Positions 15,834-24,924 of a stretch of DNA of 64,000 nt are shown here, in pieces. Numbering within the stretch: the stretch's first letter is position 1; every line of letters starts with the position of its first letter. The DNA comes from Parazoarcus communis SWub3 = DSM 12120 (GTDB taxonomy: Bacteria > Pseudomonadota > Gammaproteobacteria > Burkholderiales > Rhodocyclaceae), in assembly GCF_003226565.1 (NCBI RefSeq), contig NZ_QKOE01000002.1, positions 248,001-312,000 on the forward strand, in the 5' to 3' direction. The notes beneath the pieces were generated by a model. It did not search any database. It saw only the letters and a program-made list of their open reading frames with translations, and was not told where the DNA came from. Both the position numbers and the translations under genes were made by a program.

Positions 15834-16324
15834 GTGGGTGTGGACTCGTCGAGGGGGGCCTGGATGGCGGGGTCAAACAGCTGCGCCAGCGTGCGGCGGA
15901 TGCCGCCATAGCCGGTGCAGCGGCACAGGTTGCCGGCCAGCAGCAGGGCGGCCTCATCGCGCTTGGGACGTGGCTCGAGCCGGTGCAGATGGGTCAGCGT
16001 CATGGCCAGGCCGGGGGTGCAATAGCCGCACTGCAAGCCGCCACAGCGGGCAAGTGCGTCACGCACCGGGGCACTTTCGGTGCTGGTGGCCAGGTTCTCA
16101 TAGCTGCGTACCCGGCGGCCTTCGAGTTGCCAGGCCATCACCAGGCAGGCGTTGACCGGTTGCTCATCGATCCACACCATGCAGGCGCCGCAGCGGCCGA
16201 TACCACAGCCCGGTTTGGCCGCGGTCAGGTGGAAGGTTTCACGCAGCAGTTCGAGCAGGCGGCGTTCGGGTGGGCAGTCGACGCTGACGGCTTTGCCATT
16301 GAGTTCGAATTGGACGGTGATCAT
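15830..16324 (-). CDS. Molybdenum hydroxylase, [2Fe-2S] small subunit
   Basis: The 164-residue protein carries two [2Fe-2S] clusters that pass electrons from the molybdenum centre to FAD. The plant-ferredoxin motif is CGIGRCGACMV (N-terminal half); the second cluster is bound by CGYCTPG and CRCTGYGG. This is the XdhC/CoxS/NdhS-type small subunit. It overlaps the large-subunit stop and the deaminase start by four bases each, showing tight translational coupling. Confidence 0.92.
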   Translation of the reverse strand: MITVQFELNGKAVSVDCPPERRLLELLRETFHLTAAKPGCGIGRCGACMVWIDEQPVNACLVMAWQLEGRRVRSYENLATSTESAPVRDALARCGGLQCGYCTPGLAMTLTHLHRLEPRPKRDEAALLLAGNLCRCTGYGGIRRTLAQLFDPAIQAPLDESTPT

Positions 16325-18600
16325 GCCTGCCGCTCCAGATGGTCGAGCACGGTGTCGGGTGTCACCGGCAGCCGGGTGACGGTCAGGCCGGTGGCGTGGG
16401 CGATGGCGTTGGCCACCGCGGGTACGGCCACGTTGACGCTGATCTCGCCAGCACCGCGGGGTCCGGCGGGATCGTCCGCCATCAGGTTCTCGATGGCGAG
16501 CACCTCGATCTCGGGGGCATCGGCCAGTGTGGGGATGAAGTAGCCGTCCAGGTTGCGCGCGGCGTAGCGGCCGCCAGGGCTGGGCAGGTCTTCGATCGTC
16601 GCCATGCCCTGGCCCATGACTGCACCACCTTCCATCTGGCCGAGCAGACCCTCGGCGCTGATGACGGGGCCGAGGGCGTTGGCCAGCACCAGCCGCTCAA
16701 CCTTCACCTGGCCGCTCCAGCTGTCCACCCGTACCTGGGCGAGTGCCGCGCTGGCGCCGAAGACGAGGTGTGCCGCGGGGATGTCGCTGGGGGTTTCTTC
16801 GGCGGGCAGGTCGATGACCAGGGTGGGTCGCGTGGTGGCGCACTGTCGGGCGAGGCTGGGGTAGTCCAGCACCGGATGGCCGGCCTCACTGACCAGACCG
16901 CCTGCCGCAGTGCGGGCTGCAGACGGAAGTTCGACATCGACGCGCGCCGCATCCACCAAGGCGGCGCGCCAGCGGGGGCCATGGTCGCGCAGGGCGCGAT
17001 GGATGATCGAGGTCGTGCGCGAGGCTGCGGTCGGACCGCTGTCCGGGGTGAGCGCAGAGTCGCCGAGCACGATGCGCACATCGTCTTCGGCGCAATGCAG
17101 ATGATCGGCCATCATCCGGGTGGCGGCGCCGATCAGGTTCTGCCCCATTTCGGTAAAGCCCGCGCGCAGTTCCAGCTTGCCATCGGCGGCCAGCGCCAGG
17201 ACCAGCCGCGCGGCGTTGGGCCCGCCCTTGCCGAAGCCGTCGCTGCGATGGACCAGCGCCAGCCCGGTGCCGTACAGATAGCGGCCGTCGGCATGACGAT
17301 GGGGGGCCGTCCATAGCGCATGGGTGCGCAGCACGTCGAGTGCGCGGTGCGGGCCGTCGAAGGGCAGCACATGCTGGCCGAGCGGGCCGGGTGCGTCGGG
17401 TGCGGCCAGGTTGCGCTGGCGAAAACACAAGGGATCGAAGCCGGCGAGTGCGGCCAGGCGATCGATCTGGCGCTCCAGCGCAAACTGGGTCTGTACCGCG
17501 CCAAAACCCCGGAAGGCCCCGGCGATGCCATTGTTGGTGTAGGCCAGGCGGCCGCGCAGGCTGACCGCGTCGTAGGCGTAGGGGCCGACCACGTGCTCGA
17601 TCGCGGCATCGAGCACTTCCGGTCCGTGGGTGGCGTAGGCGCCGGTATCGGCCAGGATGTCGGCCTCGATGAAGCGCAAGCGGCCGTCGGCGTCGCAACC
17701 ACTGCGCAGGCGCATCCGCATTGGGTGGCGTTTGACGCCGAGATCGGTGGATTCGCCGCGATTCAGATGCAGGCGTACCGCACGTCCGGTTTTCAGCGCG
17801 AGCAGCGCGGCCAGCGGCTGGATGGTGAGTTCGTCCTTGCCGCCATACGAGCCGCCCACCGGCGTGCCGATCACCCGCAGGCGGTCTGGCGGCAGATTGA
17901 GGATGCCGGCGATCACCTGACGGTCGCGTTCCGGATTCTGGCAGCCGAAGCGCACCACCAGGCGGCCGTCGTCGTCATGCTCGACGATGCCGCCCTCGGT
18001 TTCGAGGTAGGCATGCATCTGGCGCGGGCTGTGGTATTCGTCCTCCACCACATGCTCACAGGCGGCGACGGCAGCCCCCAGATCGCCGTGGGCATGGTGC
18101 AGGTGGTGCAACAGATTGCCACCGGCATGCACCGTTTCGGCCTGCGCTTCGAGCGCATGCAAGGGGTCGTCAACCACCGCCAGCAAGGCGTAGTCGACCC
18201 GGATGGCGGCCACTGCCGCGTGCGCCTGTTCGGCCGTGTCGGCCGCGACCACTGCGACCGGATCGCCGATGCAGCGCACCTTGTCGGCGCAGAGCACCGG
18301 TCGATCCACATGGCGCAAGCCATAGCAGGGGGTGCCGGGGATGTCGGCGGCTGTGAGGACTGCGTGTACCCCGGGCAGCGCACGAGCTGCGCGGGTGTCG
18401 ATGGCGAGGATGCGCGCATGGGGATGCGGGCTGCCGAGAATGGCACCATGCAGGGCCTGGTCACCGAGGTGGTCGCTGGGAAAAGGCGTGGCTGCGAGCT
18501 TGGCTGCGGCGTCCGGCCGTGGCCGGGCCAGGGCGAGCAGCCCGGCATGGTCGATCAGTCGGTGAGGGGTGAGATCGGGGGTGTGGTCAGGGGTGTTCAC
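16321..18600 (-). CDS. Xanthine dehydrogenase-type molybdenum hydroxylase, large subunit
   Basis: The 759-residue catalytic subunit hydroxylates a carbon next to nitrogen in heterocycles (purines, pyrimidines, nicotinate). Family motifs are visible: GGSYGGKDE, GAFRGFGAVQ, and the C-terminal AGE with catalytic base Glu719. It lacks the CO-dehydrogenase AYRCSFR loop. The GTG start at 18600 overlaps the FAD-subunit stop by four bases; the longer frame upstream is out of family. Substrate cannot be read from sequence. Operon partners (nucleobase-type ABC transporter, deaminase, dioxygenase) point to a purine or pyrimidine. The cofactor is probably MCD, and a mocA-like gene lies at 30095. Confidence 0.9.
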   Translation of the reverse strand: MNTPDHTPDLTPHRLIDHAGLLALARPRPDAAAKLAATPFPSDHLGDQALHGAILGSPHPHARILAIDTRAARALPGVHAVLTAADIPGTPCYGLRHVDRPVLCADKVRCIGDPVAVVAADTAEQAHAAVAAIRVDYALLAVVDDPLHALEAQAETVHAGGNLLHHLHHAHGDLGAAVAACEHVVEDEYHSPRQMHAYLETEGGIVEHDDDGRLVVRFGCQNPERDRQVIAGILNLPPDRLRVIGTPVGGSYGGKDELTIQPLAALLALKTGRAVRLHLNRGESTDLGVKRHPMRMRLRSGCDADGRLRFIEADILADTGAYATHGPEVLDAAIEHVVGPYAYDAVSLRGRLAYTNNGIAGAFRGFGAVQTQFALERQIDRLAALAGFDPLCFRQRNLAAPDAPGPLGQHVLPFDGPHRALDVLRTHALWTAPHRHADGRYLYGTGLALVHRSDGFGKGGPNAARLVLALAADGKLELRAGFTEMGQNLIGAATRMMADHLHCAEDDVRIVLGDSALTPDSGPTAASRTTSIIHRALRDHGPRWRAALVDAARVDVELPSAARTAAGGLVSEAGHPVLDYPSLARQCATTRPTLVIDLPAEETPSDIPAAHLVFGASAALAQVRVDSWSGQVKVERLVLANALGPVISAEGLLGQMEGGAVMGQGMATIEDLPSPGGRYAARNLDGYFIPTLADAPEIEVLAIENLMADDPAGPRGAGEISVNVAVPAVANAIAHATGLTVTRLPVTPDTVLDHLERQA

Positions 18601-19433
18601 GCTGCGCGCTCCGGAAGGGCGTGGGTGGCGGGGCGGCGACCCAGCAGTGCCGCGACATGACCGCCGATCAGGCGCGCAGCCAGGCGCGCGCGTGGCGGAT
18701 CGTCGGGTAGCGCGTTGGCGAGCGTTGCATGCAGGTCGGTGGCGTCGGGGCCGCAATCGGTGGCGCAATGGCCGCGCAGCCAGGTTTCGGCCGCCGGCAG
18801 ACGACGTCCGTGCAGGCCGGCTCCGCTGAGGCCGATGCGGCAGTCCGCGACCCGGCCGGCGGCATCGGCCTCCAGCGCGATGGCCAGTGCGATCCGCGCC
18901 GGACTGAATGCTTCGCGATGGCCGATCTTCTCGTAACGCAGCAGCAGCGGGCGGGTGATGGGTGGCACATGCAGTGCAAGAATCAACGGCAGCCGTGGCT
19001 GCCTCAACAGCTCGGCCAGCGCGACCTGCTCACCGCTGGCGAGTTCGGCCAGCGCGTCGTGGGCGATCAGGGCGGCGGTGCAGTCGCCGATGCGCCAACC
19101 CACGTTGCCGCCGAGCGTGGCGAGATTGCGTACCGCCAGCGCGCCCAGCTGGGTACATGCCGCCGCCAGCAGGGGCGCGTACCGGCCGACTTCGGGGTGG
19201 GTACGCAGGGCTTCGAGCAGGGTCGCGGCGCCAAGCCGCAGCCAGCCGTTGCGACCGGGCCCGATGCCGTGCGCGCCTGGCAGACGGTCGAGTGCGACCA
19301 GTGTCTGATTGGGCGCACGCACGCCCAAGCCCAGTTGCAGCACGGTGCCGCCACCAACGATGCTGGCCGATGGCTCGAGCAGGAGGGCTTCGGCTTCTGC
19401 CGCCGTCGCCGGGTGGCGTATCTGTAGCGTCAC
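18597..19433 (-). CDS. Molybdenum hydroxylase, FAD-binding medium subunit
   Basis: The 278-residue subunit has the PCMH-type FAD fold with the pyrophosphate-binding motif SIVGGGTVLQLG near the N-terminus and the second motif TLGGNVGWR, followed by a CODH-FAD C-terminal region. It accepts electrons from the iron-sulfur subunit. The GTG start at 19433 overlaps the permease stop by four bases, and its stop overlaps the large-subunit GTG, so transporter and enzyme are produced from one message. Confidence 0.9.
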   Translation of the reverse strand: MTLQIRHPATAAEAEALLLEPSASIVGGGTVLQLGLGVRAPNQTLVALDRLPGAHGIGPGRNGWLRLGAATLLEALRTHPEVGRYAPLLAAACTQLGALAVRNLATLGGNVGWRIGDCTAALIAHDALAELASGEQVALAELLRQPRLPLILALHVPPITRPLLLRYEKIGHREAFSPARIALAIALEADAAGRVADCRIGLSGAGLHGRRLPAAETWLRGHCATDCGPDATDLHATLANALPDDPPRARLAARLIGGHVAALLGRRPATHALPERAA

Positions 19434-20206
19434 TGGCCGGCCTCCTTGCCCAGACTCCAGGGGCAGAGCAGACGCTGAGCGAGCACGATGACGCCATACA
19501 GCAGCAGACTGCACGCCACCAGCAGGGTCAGCGCAGCGAACGCCATCGGCACCTTGAAGGTCGAGGTCGCGAACAGGATCAGATAGCCCAGCCCGACCTC
19601 GGCGGCGACGAATTCCGCTACCACCGCGCCGATCACCGCCAGCGTGATCGCGACCTTGAGTGCGCTGAAAATGTGCGGCACGGCGTAGGGCATGCGGATC
19701 TGCCAGTATTCGCGTGAGCGGCTGGCGCGTAGCGAACGCGACAGCTCGAGCAGTTCGTCCGGTACCGAGGCCAGCCCGGTGGCGGTGGCGATGACCAGTG
19801 GAAAGAAGGCGATCAGCGTGGTGATCACCACCCGTGGCAGCATGCCTGCGCCCAGGGTGACGACGATGATCGGGGCAATCGCGACGATGGGGGTGGACTG
19901 GATGATGATCAGCCACGGCAGCAGCGTGCGTGACAGCAGGCGTGAATGGGTGATCATGACGGCCAGTGGCAGGGCCAGCAGGATGGCGACCAGATAGCCG
20001 ATGAGCGCAATCTGGACGGTCGCCAGCAGATGCTGGACCCAGCGCCCGGCGCCGATTTCGGTGGTGGATGCGATGACTGCACTCGGCGCCGGCAGCACGA
20101 AGGCGGGAATGGCGAACAGCCGGCAGGCCGCCTCCCAGGCGAGCAGCACACCGACGAAGGCCAGCAGCGGAGCAAAGCGGTCGGCGTAGTGTTTGAGCGT
20201 GCCCAT
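19430..20206 (-). CDS. ABC transporter permease, SsuC/TauC/ThiX type
   Basis: The 258-residue inner-membrane protein has about six hydrophobic segments and the BPD_transp_1 EAA loop (ELSRSLRASRSREYWQIRMP). It belongs to the group that partners NMT1/SsuA/ThiY-type binding proteins. It lies 3 bases after the ATPase gene and overlaps the hydroxylase FAD subunit, in line with import of the hydroxylase substrate. Confidence 0.9.
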   Translation of the reverse strand: MGTLKHYADRFAPLLAFVGVLLAWEAACRLFAIPAFVLPAPSAVIASTTEIGAGRWVQHLLATVQIALIGYLVAILLALPLAVMITHSRLLSRTLLPWLIIIQSTPIVAIAPIIVVTLGAGMLPRVVITTLIAFFPLVIATATGLASVPDELLELSRSLRASRSREYWQIRMPYAVPHIFSALKVAITLAVIGAVVAEFVAAEVGLGYLILFATSTFKVPMAFAALTLLVACSLLLYGVIVLAQRLLCPWSLGKEAGQ

Positions 20207-20209
20207 GAT

Positions 20210-20983
20210 TTACTCCGGCTTGCGGGTGAAGACCTTCACCCGGATATCGTTGGCCAGTGCGGTAAACACCGGGTCTGACAGCGTGGCCAGGCTGCGCGGC
20301 CGCGGCAGCGGCACGTCGATGATCTCGGCGACCCGGCCGGGGCGGGCACTCATCACCACGATCCGGTCCGACAACAGGATGGCTTCCTGGATCGAGTGGG
20401 TCACGAACACCACGGTCTTCGGGCGCTCGCTCCAGATCCGCAGCAACTCGAAGCTCATCTCGTCGCGGGTCAGCGCATCGAGGGCGGAAAAGGGTTCGTC
20501 CATCAGCAGGATGTCGGGATCGTGCAGCAGCGACCGTGCAATCGCCACCCGTTGCTGCATGCCGCCGGACAATTCGCCTGGACGCTTGCGGCCGAAGTCG
20601 GCAAGGCCGATCGTAGAGAGCAGGGCCTGGGCACGCTCGGTGTCCTTTGCGTCGACGTGGCCGTACTTGTGCCGCATCGGAAAGGTGATGTTGTCGAGCA
20701 CGTTCAGCCAGGGCAGCAAGGTTGGCTTCTGAAACACCACGCCGATCTCGTCGCGTGGTTCGGTCACTGGACGGTCGAAGATCGATACCGTACCAGCGGT
20801 CGGTTTCAGCAGGCCGGCGATCAGTCGCAGGACGGTGGATTTGCCGCAACCGGACGGGCCGATCAGCGATACGAACTCATGCTTGCGCAGGCCGAGATCG
20901 ACATCCTGCAGTGCGGTCACCGGACTGCCGTCGCTCGACACGAAGGTCTGACACACCCGGGTCAGATCGATCACATTGCCCAT
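20210..20983 (-). CDS. ABC transporter ATP-binding protein, SsuB/TauB/ThiZ type
   Basis: The 257-residue ATPase has Walker A GPSGCGKST, the signature LSGGMQQRV, Walker B ILLMDEP and the H-loop VTHS. It powers import through the adjacent permease. It is separated from the binding-protein gene by a gap of 78 bases that contains a strong stem-loop, which could give the binding protein higher expression than the membrane components. Confidence 0.93.
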   Translation of the reverse strand: MGNVIDLTRVCQTFVSSDGSPVTALQDVDLGLRKHEFVSLIGPSGCGKSTVLRLIAGLLKPTAGTVSIFDRPVTEPRDEIGVVFQKPTLLPWLNVLDNITFPMRHKYGHVDAKDTERAQALLSTIGLADFGRKRPGELSGGMQQRVAIARSLLHDPDILLMDEPFSALDALTRDEMSFELLRIWSERPKTVVFVTHSIQEAILLSDRIVVMSARPGRVAEIIDVPLPRPRSLATLSDPVFTALANDIRVKVFTRKPE

Positions 20984-21012
20984 GGCGGGATTTCCTGTCG
21001 GTGGGGTGGCAG

Positions 21013-21047
21013 GTGCTGCGCGGCCGCCGGGAGGCCGCGCAGCACCC
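21013..21047 (-). other. Perfect 14-bp intra-operon stem-loop
   Basis: GGTGCTGCGCGGCC (21013-21026) and GGCCGCGCAGCACC (21034-21047) pair perfectly around a 7-base loop. The structure sits between the binding-protein stop and the ATPase start. There is no T-run. It probably stabilises the upstream message, as in other periplasmic-binding-protein operons. Confidence 0.7.
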
Positions 21048-21061
21048 CGGATGAAGGCGGT

Positions 21062-22054
21062 TCAGGGCAGGAAACGACGGTCGACCAGGGTTTCCGGATC
21101 GAGCTTGTCCACCGGGTAGTTCATCGACTGTGCCACCCATTCCCAGGTGGTCTTCAGCAACACCGGTTCGAACACGCCGATGCCGTCCTTGGCCGAAACC
21201 TCGTTCTGGATCAGTGGGATGGAGGAGCGGAATTCGGCTGCAGCCTTCTTGGCGTCAATCTCCGGCACCATGGCCTTCAGGTCGGCGGCGGCGGCGTCGG
21301 GGTTGGCGATGGCGTAGTCGAAAGCCTTGCGCATGGCCTTCACCACGCGCTTGAGCACCTCGGGGCGCTCCTGGATCATCTTGTCGGAGGCCATCATGCT
21401 CCAGCCGTAGCCATCCAGTCCGTAGTTCGACCACGGCAGGATCTCGAGCGTCTTGCCCGCCTGGGCCAGCACGGCTTCGTAGCCTGGCCCGACGGTGATC
21501 CAGTTGATGGTGGCGTCGACCTTGCCCTGCGCCAGCATCGGTGCCAGCGTGGTGGGGTCGACCTTGAGCAGCTTGACCGAATCCGGGTCGATGCCCTGGC
21601 GCTTGAGCATGACCGGCCACAGGGCATTGGACGACGAGAAGGTGGCAGTGGCGACGGTCTTGCCTACCACGTCCTTGATGCCCTTGATGCTGCTGCCCTT
21701 CACGGTGAACAGCGCGTCCGGTTCCTTGGCGTAGATCGACATGATCGCCTTGACCGGTGCCTTGTTCTCGGCCACGGCGGTCATCAGTGCGGCAATGCCG
21801 CCAACGCCCACATCGGCCGAGCCGGAGGCGAGCTTGGTGATCGCATCCGACGAACCGCGGCCGGACTGCAGCGTCACCTCCAGACCTTCAGCCTTGAAGA
21901 AGCCCTGGTTGATCGCGGCATAGATGGCCGACTTGTCACCACCGGGTACCCAGTCGAGCTGGAATACCACCTTGTCGGCGGCGTGGACGGACATTGCACC
22001 GCAGGCGAGCAGGGCCGCAAGCGTATGCGCAAGGGTTTTCGACATCTTCTTCAT
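21062..22054 (-). CDS. ABC transporter substrate-binding protein, NMT1/THI5 family (copy B)
   Basis: The 330-residue protein has a Sec signal peptide (MKKMSKTLAHTLAALLACG, cleavage near VHAAD) and the NMT1-family mature fold (VFQLDWVPGGDKSAIYAAIN). It should deliver ligand to the ATPase/permease encoded next. Its ATG overlaps the upstream hydrolase stop (ATGA). It differs clearly from the Tat-type copy at 9158, so the two may bind different members of one compound family. Confidence 0.88.
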   Translation of the reverse strand: MKKMSKTLAHTLAALLACGAMSVHAADKVVFQLDWVPGGDKSAIYAAINQGFFKAEGLEVTLQSGRGSSDAITKLASGSADVGVGGIAALMTAVAENKAPVKAIMSIYAKEPDALFTVKGSSIKGIKDVVGKTVATATFSSSNALWPVMLKRQGIDPDSVKLLKVDPTTLAPMLAQGKVDATINWITVGPGYEAVLAQAGKTLEILPWSNYGLDGYGWSMMASDKMIQERPEVLKRVVKAMRKAFDYAIANPDAAAADLKAMVPEIDAKKAAAEFRSSIPLIQNEVSAKDGIGVFEPVLLKTTWEWVAQSMNYPVDKLDPETLVDRRFLP

Positions 22055-22851
22055 TGGCAGGCCTCTTGGTTGGGGGTGATGCGGGGAATCGGTCCGGCGG
22101 CCAACTGGTGCTCGAGTGCGGAGCACAGCAGCTCGGTCAGTCTTTCCGGTTGGGCCAGTTGCGGCACATGACCGCAGTCCAGGGTGATGCGGGTGGCGCC
22201 GGGGCACAGGGCCTGCATGCGGCGCTGGCACAGGTGGGCGACCGAGCGGTCCTGCAGGGCCTCGACGTAGATGCGCGGCACCCGGCCGTAGCGTTCGGGC
22301 GACAGGCTGGGCGTCATCGCGCGGCCGCGTTCGGCCTGCGGGCGGAACAGGCCGACCGCGAAATCGGCGTCGCGGTCCGGGCAGTCGTGCAGGAAGATGC
22401 GGCGTGCGGCTTCCGGCGGTACGCTGCTGAAGCGTTGTTCGTCGTCGTACTTCAGGTAGGCGCCGATGCCGCGCAGATCCGCCTCGGGATGCGCTTCGCG
22501 ACACTGCGAGACGAGCTGGGCAAAGGACAGGCCGGAAGGCAGCATCATGCCGGCGAGATAGACCAGGCAGGCCACCCGTGCCGGACGGGTTTCGGCCACC
22601 TGCGAGGCGACAATGCCGCCGCCGCTGTGGCCCAGTACCACCGCCGGACCGTCGAGGGTGTCGATCAGCGCACACACGTGGTCCACATAGGTCTCCAGTG
22701 AGGCTGATTCGGGCGGACAGTCATTCCAGCCGTTACCGGGGAGATCCACCGCATGGGTGTGCCAGCCCTGCCGGGCCAGCAGCGGGCGCCATGCGGCGAA
22801 GGACCAGCTGCCTTGCCAGGCACCGTGGATCAGGATCAGATGGCGGTTCAT
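22051..22851 (-). CDS. Alpha/beta-hydrolase
   Basis: The 266-residue enzyme begins MNRHLILIHGAWQGSWSFAAW, which holds the oxyanion-hole HG motif. The nucleophile elbow is GHSGGG, and GHVPQ near the C-terminus provides the catalytic His. It resembles the short esterase/salicylate-esterase-like and C-N or C-C hydrolases. An alternative ATG at 22866 would overlap the dioxygenase stop by 8 bases. Its place between dioxygenase and transporter genes suggests it cleaves a ring-opened or ester-type intermediate; the substrate is unknown. Confidence 0.82.
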   Translation of the reverse strand: MNRHLILIHGAWQGSWSFAAWRPLLARQGWHTHAVDLPGNGWNDCPPESASLETYVDHVCALIDTLDGPAVVLGHSGGGIVASQVAETRPARVACLVYLAGMMLPSGLSFAQLVSQCREAHPEADLRGIGAYLKYDDEQRFSSVPPEAARRIFLHDCPDRDADFAVGLFRPQAERGRAMTPSLSPERYGRVPRIYVEALQDRSVAHLCQRRMQALCPGATRITLDCGHVPQLAQPERLTELLCSALEHQLAAGPIPRITPNQEACQ

Positions 22852-22858
22852 CGACGGT

Positions 22859-23821
22859 TCAGCCATAGGTGCGGCGGTAGCATTCGGCCAGGTGCTGTTC
22901 CACCGTGACGGGGGGGTATTGCGGCGACTCGCCGGGGCCCAGGCAGTTGGGCAGGCACTCCACCACCACATCGGGATTGCCGGTGAAGAAGAACGGCACC
23001 GAGTAGCGTTCCCGCCCCGACAGATTGATGACCCGGTGCAGGTTGGAGTGGTAACGGCCATTGGTCCAGCGTGCGATCAGGTCGCCGATGTTGACCACGA
23101 AAGTGCCGGGAATCGGCGGTGCGTCGATCCATTCACCGCTGTCGGCATCGAGCACCTGCAGTCCGCCTGACTGGTCCTGCAGCAGCAGGGTGATGGCGCC
23201 GAAATCGGTGTGCGCCCCGCAACCCTTCTCGCCCGGACTGGGATTGGGGGGCTGCGGTGGATAGTGCAGCAGGCGCAAGGTGGCGGAGGCGTCGTCGACG
23301 AAGGGGGCGAAGTGGTCCTCCGGCAGTTCCAGTGACAGCGCCAGCCCTCGCATCACCCGGCCGGCCAGGGCATAGGCGGCCGCGAAGTAGGCGTCCATGG
23401 TGTCGCGAAAGCCGGGCAGGCTGGTGGGCCACTGGTTGGGACCGTGATTGAATTTGCCGGCAACCACACGGGGGTCATCTGCGGGCAAGTCCACGCCAAT
23501 GTAGAAACCCTCCTTCAGGTCAGGTGGTGCGCCGGCCTCCAGGGTTTGCGCACGCAGGGGTTCATAGCCGCGGTTGCAGCCGGACAGGGCCTTGTCCAGC
23601 GCCATGCGTTCGCCTTCCGGCAGTGCGAACAGCCGCTCGCTGTCGGCAAACACGCGTTCGATCAGTGTCGTGGGGATGTCGTGATTGCACAGGTAGAAGA
23701 AGCCGTGGCGCTCGCCAGCCGCACGCAACTGGTGGCCCACGGCGGTACGCACCAGCGGATCGGGTGAGGACAGGCCGGAGATATCGACCAGCGGGAGGAC
23801 GGCTTGCAGGCTTGCAGACAT
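22859..23821 (-). CDS. 2-oxoglutarate/Fe(II) dioxygenase, isopenicillin-N-synthase-like (copy B)
   Basis: The 320-residue enzyme has iron ligands His204-x-Asp206 in HTDFGAITLLLQ, a distal His in NLHRV, and Arg-x-Ser in ERYSVPFF for 2OG binding. The N-terminal DIOX_N half includes GFFYLCNHDIP. It is the first gene of a nine-gene minus-strand operon leading to the transporter, hydroxylase and deaminase. It is related to, but not closely identical with, the dioxygenase at 7577. In this context it may hydroxylate a nucleobase or remove an N- or C-alkyl group; this is inference. Confidence 0.85.
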   Translation of the reverse strand: MSASLQAVLPLVDISGLSSPDPLVRTAVGHQLRAAGERHGFFYLCNHDIPTTLIERVFADSERLFALPEGERMALDKALSGCNRGYEPLRAQTLEAGAPPDLKEGFYIGVDLPADDPRVVAGKFNHGPNQWPTSLPGFRDTMDAYFAAAYALAGRVMRGLALSLELPEDHFAPFVDDASATLRLLHYPPQPPNPSPGEKGCGAHTDFGAITLLLQDQSGGLQVLDADSGEWIDAPPIPGTFVVNIGDLIARWTNGRYHSNLHRVINLSGRERYSVPFFFTGNPDVVVECLPNCLGPGESPQYPPVTVEQHLAECYRRTYG

Positions 23822-23905
23822 GGAGGTTGCCGTGTCGTGATGAACTCGGAACCCATGCTAAGGGTGAGCGGGCTGCTGCCGATAGCGTCAAATTTGTTCA
23901 GGGGT

Positions 23906-23922
23906 GATGCCGAAAAGGCATC
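23906..23922 (-). terminator. Short stem-loop between the LysR gene and the dioxygenase operon
   Basis: GATGCC-GAAAA-GGCATC forms a 6-bp stem in the 161-base gap downstream of the LysR stop. It could end the lysR transcript or act as a leader element for the operon. No T-run follows on the minus strand. Confidence 0.3.
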
Positions 23923-23982
23923 GGTGCCGCAATTCAAGCGTGCGGTGTGAAGGCTGGAGACGTGGGAGGGCCTCCGCGACGC

Positions 23983-24924
23983 TCAGTGCTTTGGGAGGAG
24001 GTCGGGTAAGGTGGGTTCTTCCGCCTCGCGACGGGCGATCTCCTCGGCCAGGATGCGGATGAAGGCGTCCAGCGCGGGGGGCAGGGTACGGCCGCTGCGG
24101 ACATAGACGCCAAGCTCCGAGATCACCGGGCCGGCGCCGATCAGGGGGACGTGGGCAAGGCGGCCGTCGGCCAGTTCGTCCTCGATGCCGATGCGGGTCT
24201 GGAAGGCCAGGCCGAGGCCGCGCAGGCACAGCTTCTTGGCCAGTTCGACCGAGGCGCTTTCCATCAGCACCGTCATGGGCTTGCGGTGATGCGCAATCAA
24301 CGGACGCAACTGGGCGTGGATGGACAGCGGCTCGCGGGCGAGGATCAGCGGGTAGCGTGCGCAGTCGGCAAAGCGCACGGTTGCCTGGCCGGCCAGCGGA
24401 TGATGCGCGGGCATGATTGCGCCAAGACGGAAGCGACCGACGGCATACTGGCGCAGAGCTTCCTGGCGTTCCACCGAGTATCCGATCGCCAGGTCGGCGT
24501 CGCCCGCAACCACTGCGGCGGCGGCCACGGCCGAGCCGGCGGGCTGGATCGAGATGCGCAGCATCGGGTAGCGCGTCATCATGGTTTCCAGCACCGAGGG
24601 CAACAGGTCGGCATTCAGACCCTCGACGGCGGCAATGGTCAGTTCGCCGCGGCGGATCCCCTTCAGTGCGTCGAGTTCGCTGACCATGCGGTGCTCGTCC
24701 TGCAACACAGTGATCACATGGCGCGAGAAGATCTCGCCGGCGGCGGTCAGGCGCAGGCCGCCGGGCATGCGGTCGAACAGTGGCGAGCCGATGCTTTCCT
24801 CCAGCTGCAGCAGCTGGCGATTGACCGCGGATGAGGCCACGTGCAGGCGCCGTGCGGCTTCGCGGATCGAGCCGCTGCGGCGGATCATGTCGAAGTATTT
24901 GAGTGCGCGGGCGTGAATGTGCAT
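23983..24924 (-). CDS. LysR-family transcriptional regulator
   Basis: The 313-residue regulator has an N-terminal winged helix-turn-helix (ALKYFDMIRRSGSIREAARRLHVASSAVNRQL) and a substrate-binding co-inducer domain. Start ATG 24924 is chosen because the family homology begins within a few residues; in-frame ATGs at 24939 and 24960 are possible, and none has a clear ribosome site. It lies immediately upstream of, and in the same direction as, the dioxygenase-transporter-hydroxylase operon, so it probably controls that operon. The ligand is unknown. Confidence 0.88.
   Translation of the reverse strand: MHIHARALKYFDMIRRSGSIREAARRLHVASSAVNRQLLQLEESIGSPLFDRMPGGLRLTAAGEIFSRHVITVLQDEHRMVSELDALKGIRRGELTIAAVEGLNADLLPSVLETMMTRYPMLRISIQPAGSAVAAAAVVAGDADLAIGYSVERQEALRQYAVGRFRLGAIMPAHHPLAGQATVRFADCARYPLILAREPLSIHAQLRPLIAHHRKPMTVLMESASVELAKKLCLRGLGLAFQTRIGIEDELADGRLAHVPLIGAGPVISELGVYVRSGRTLPPALDAFIRILAEEIARREAEEPTLPDLLPKH

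Noticed and set aside
16321-18600. Aerobic CO dehydrogenase large subunit
   Set aside because: The CoxL active-site loop (AYRCSFR) is absent, and context favours a heterocycle hydroxylase.
23822-23982. Third copy of the leader RNA before operon B
   Set aside because: Neither conserved block is present in this gap.
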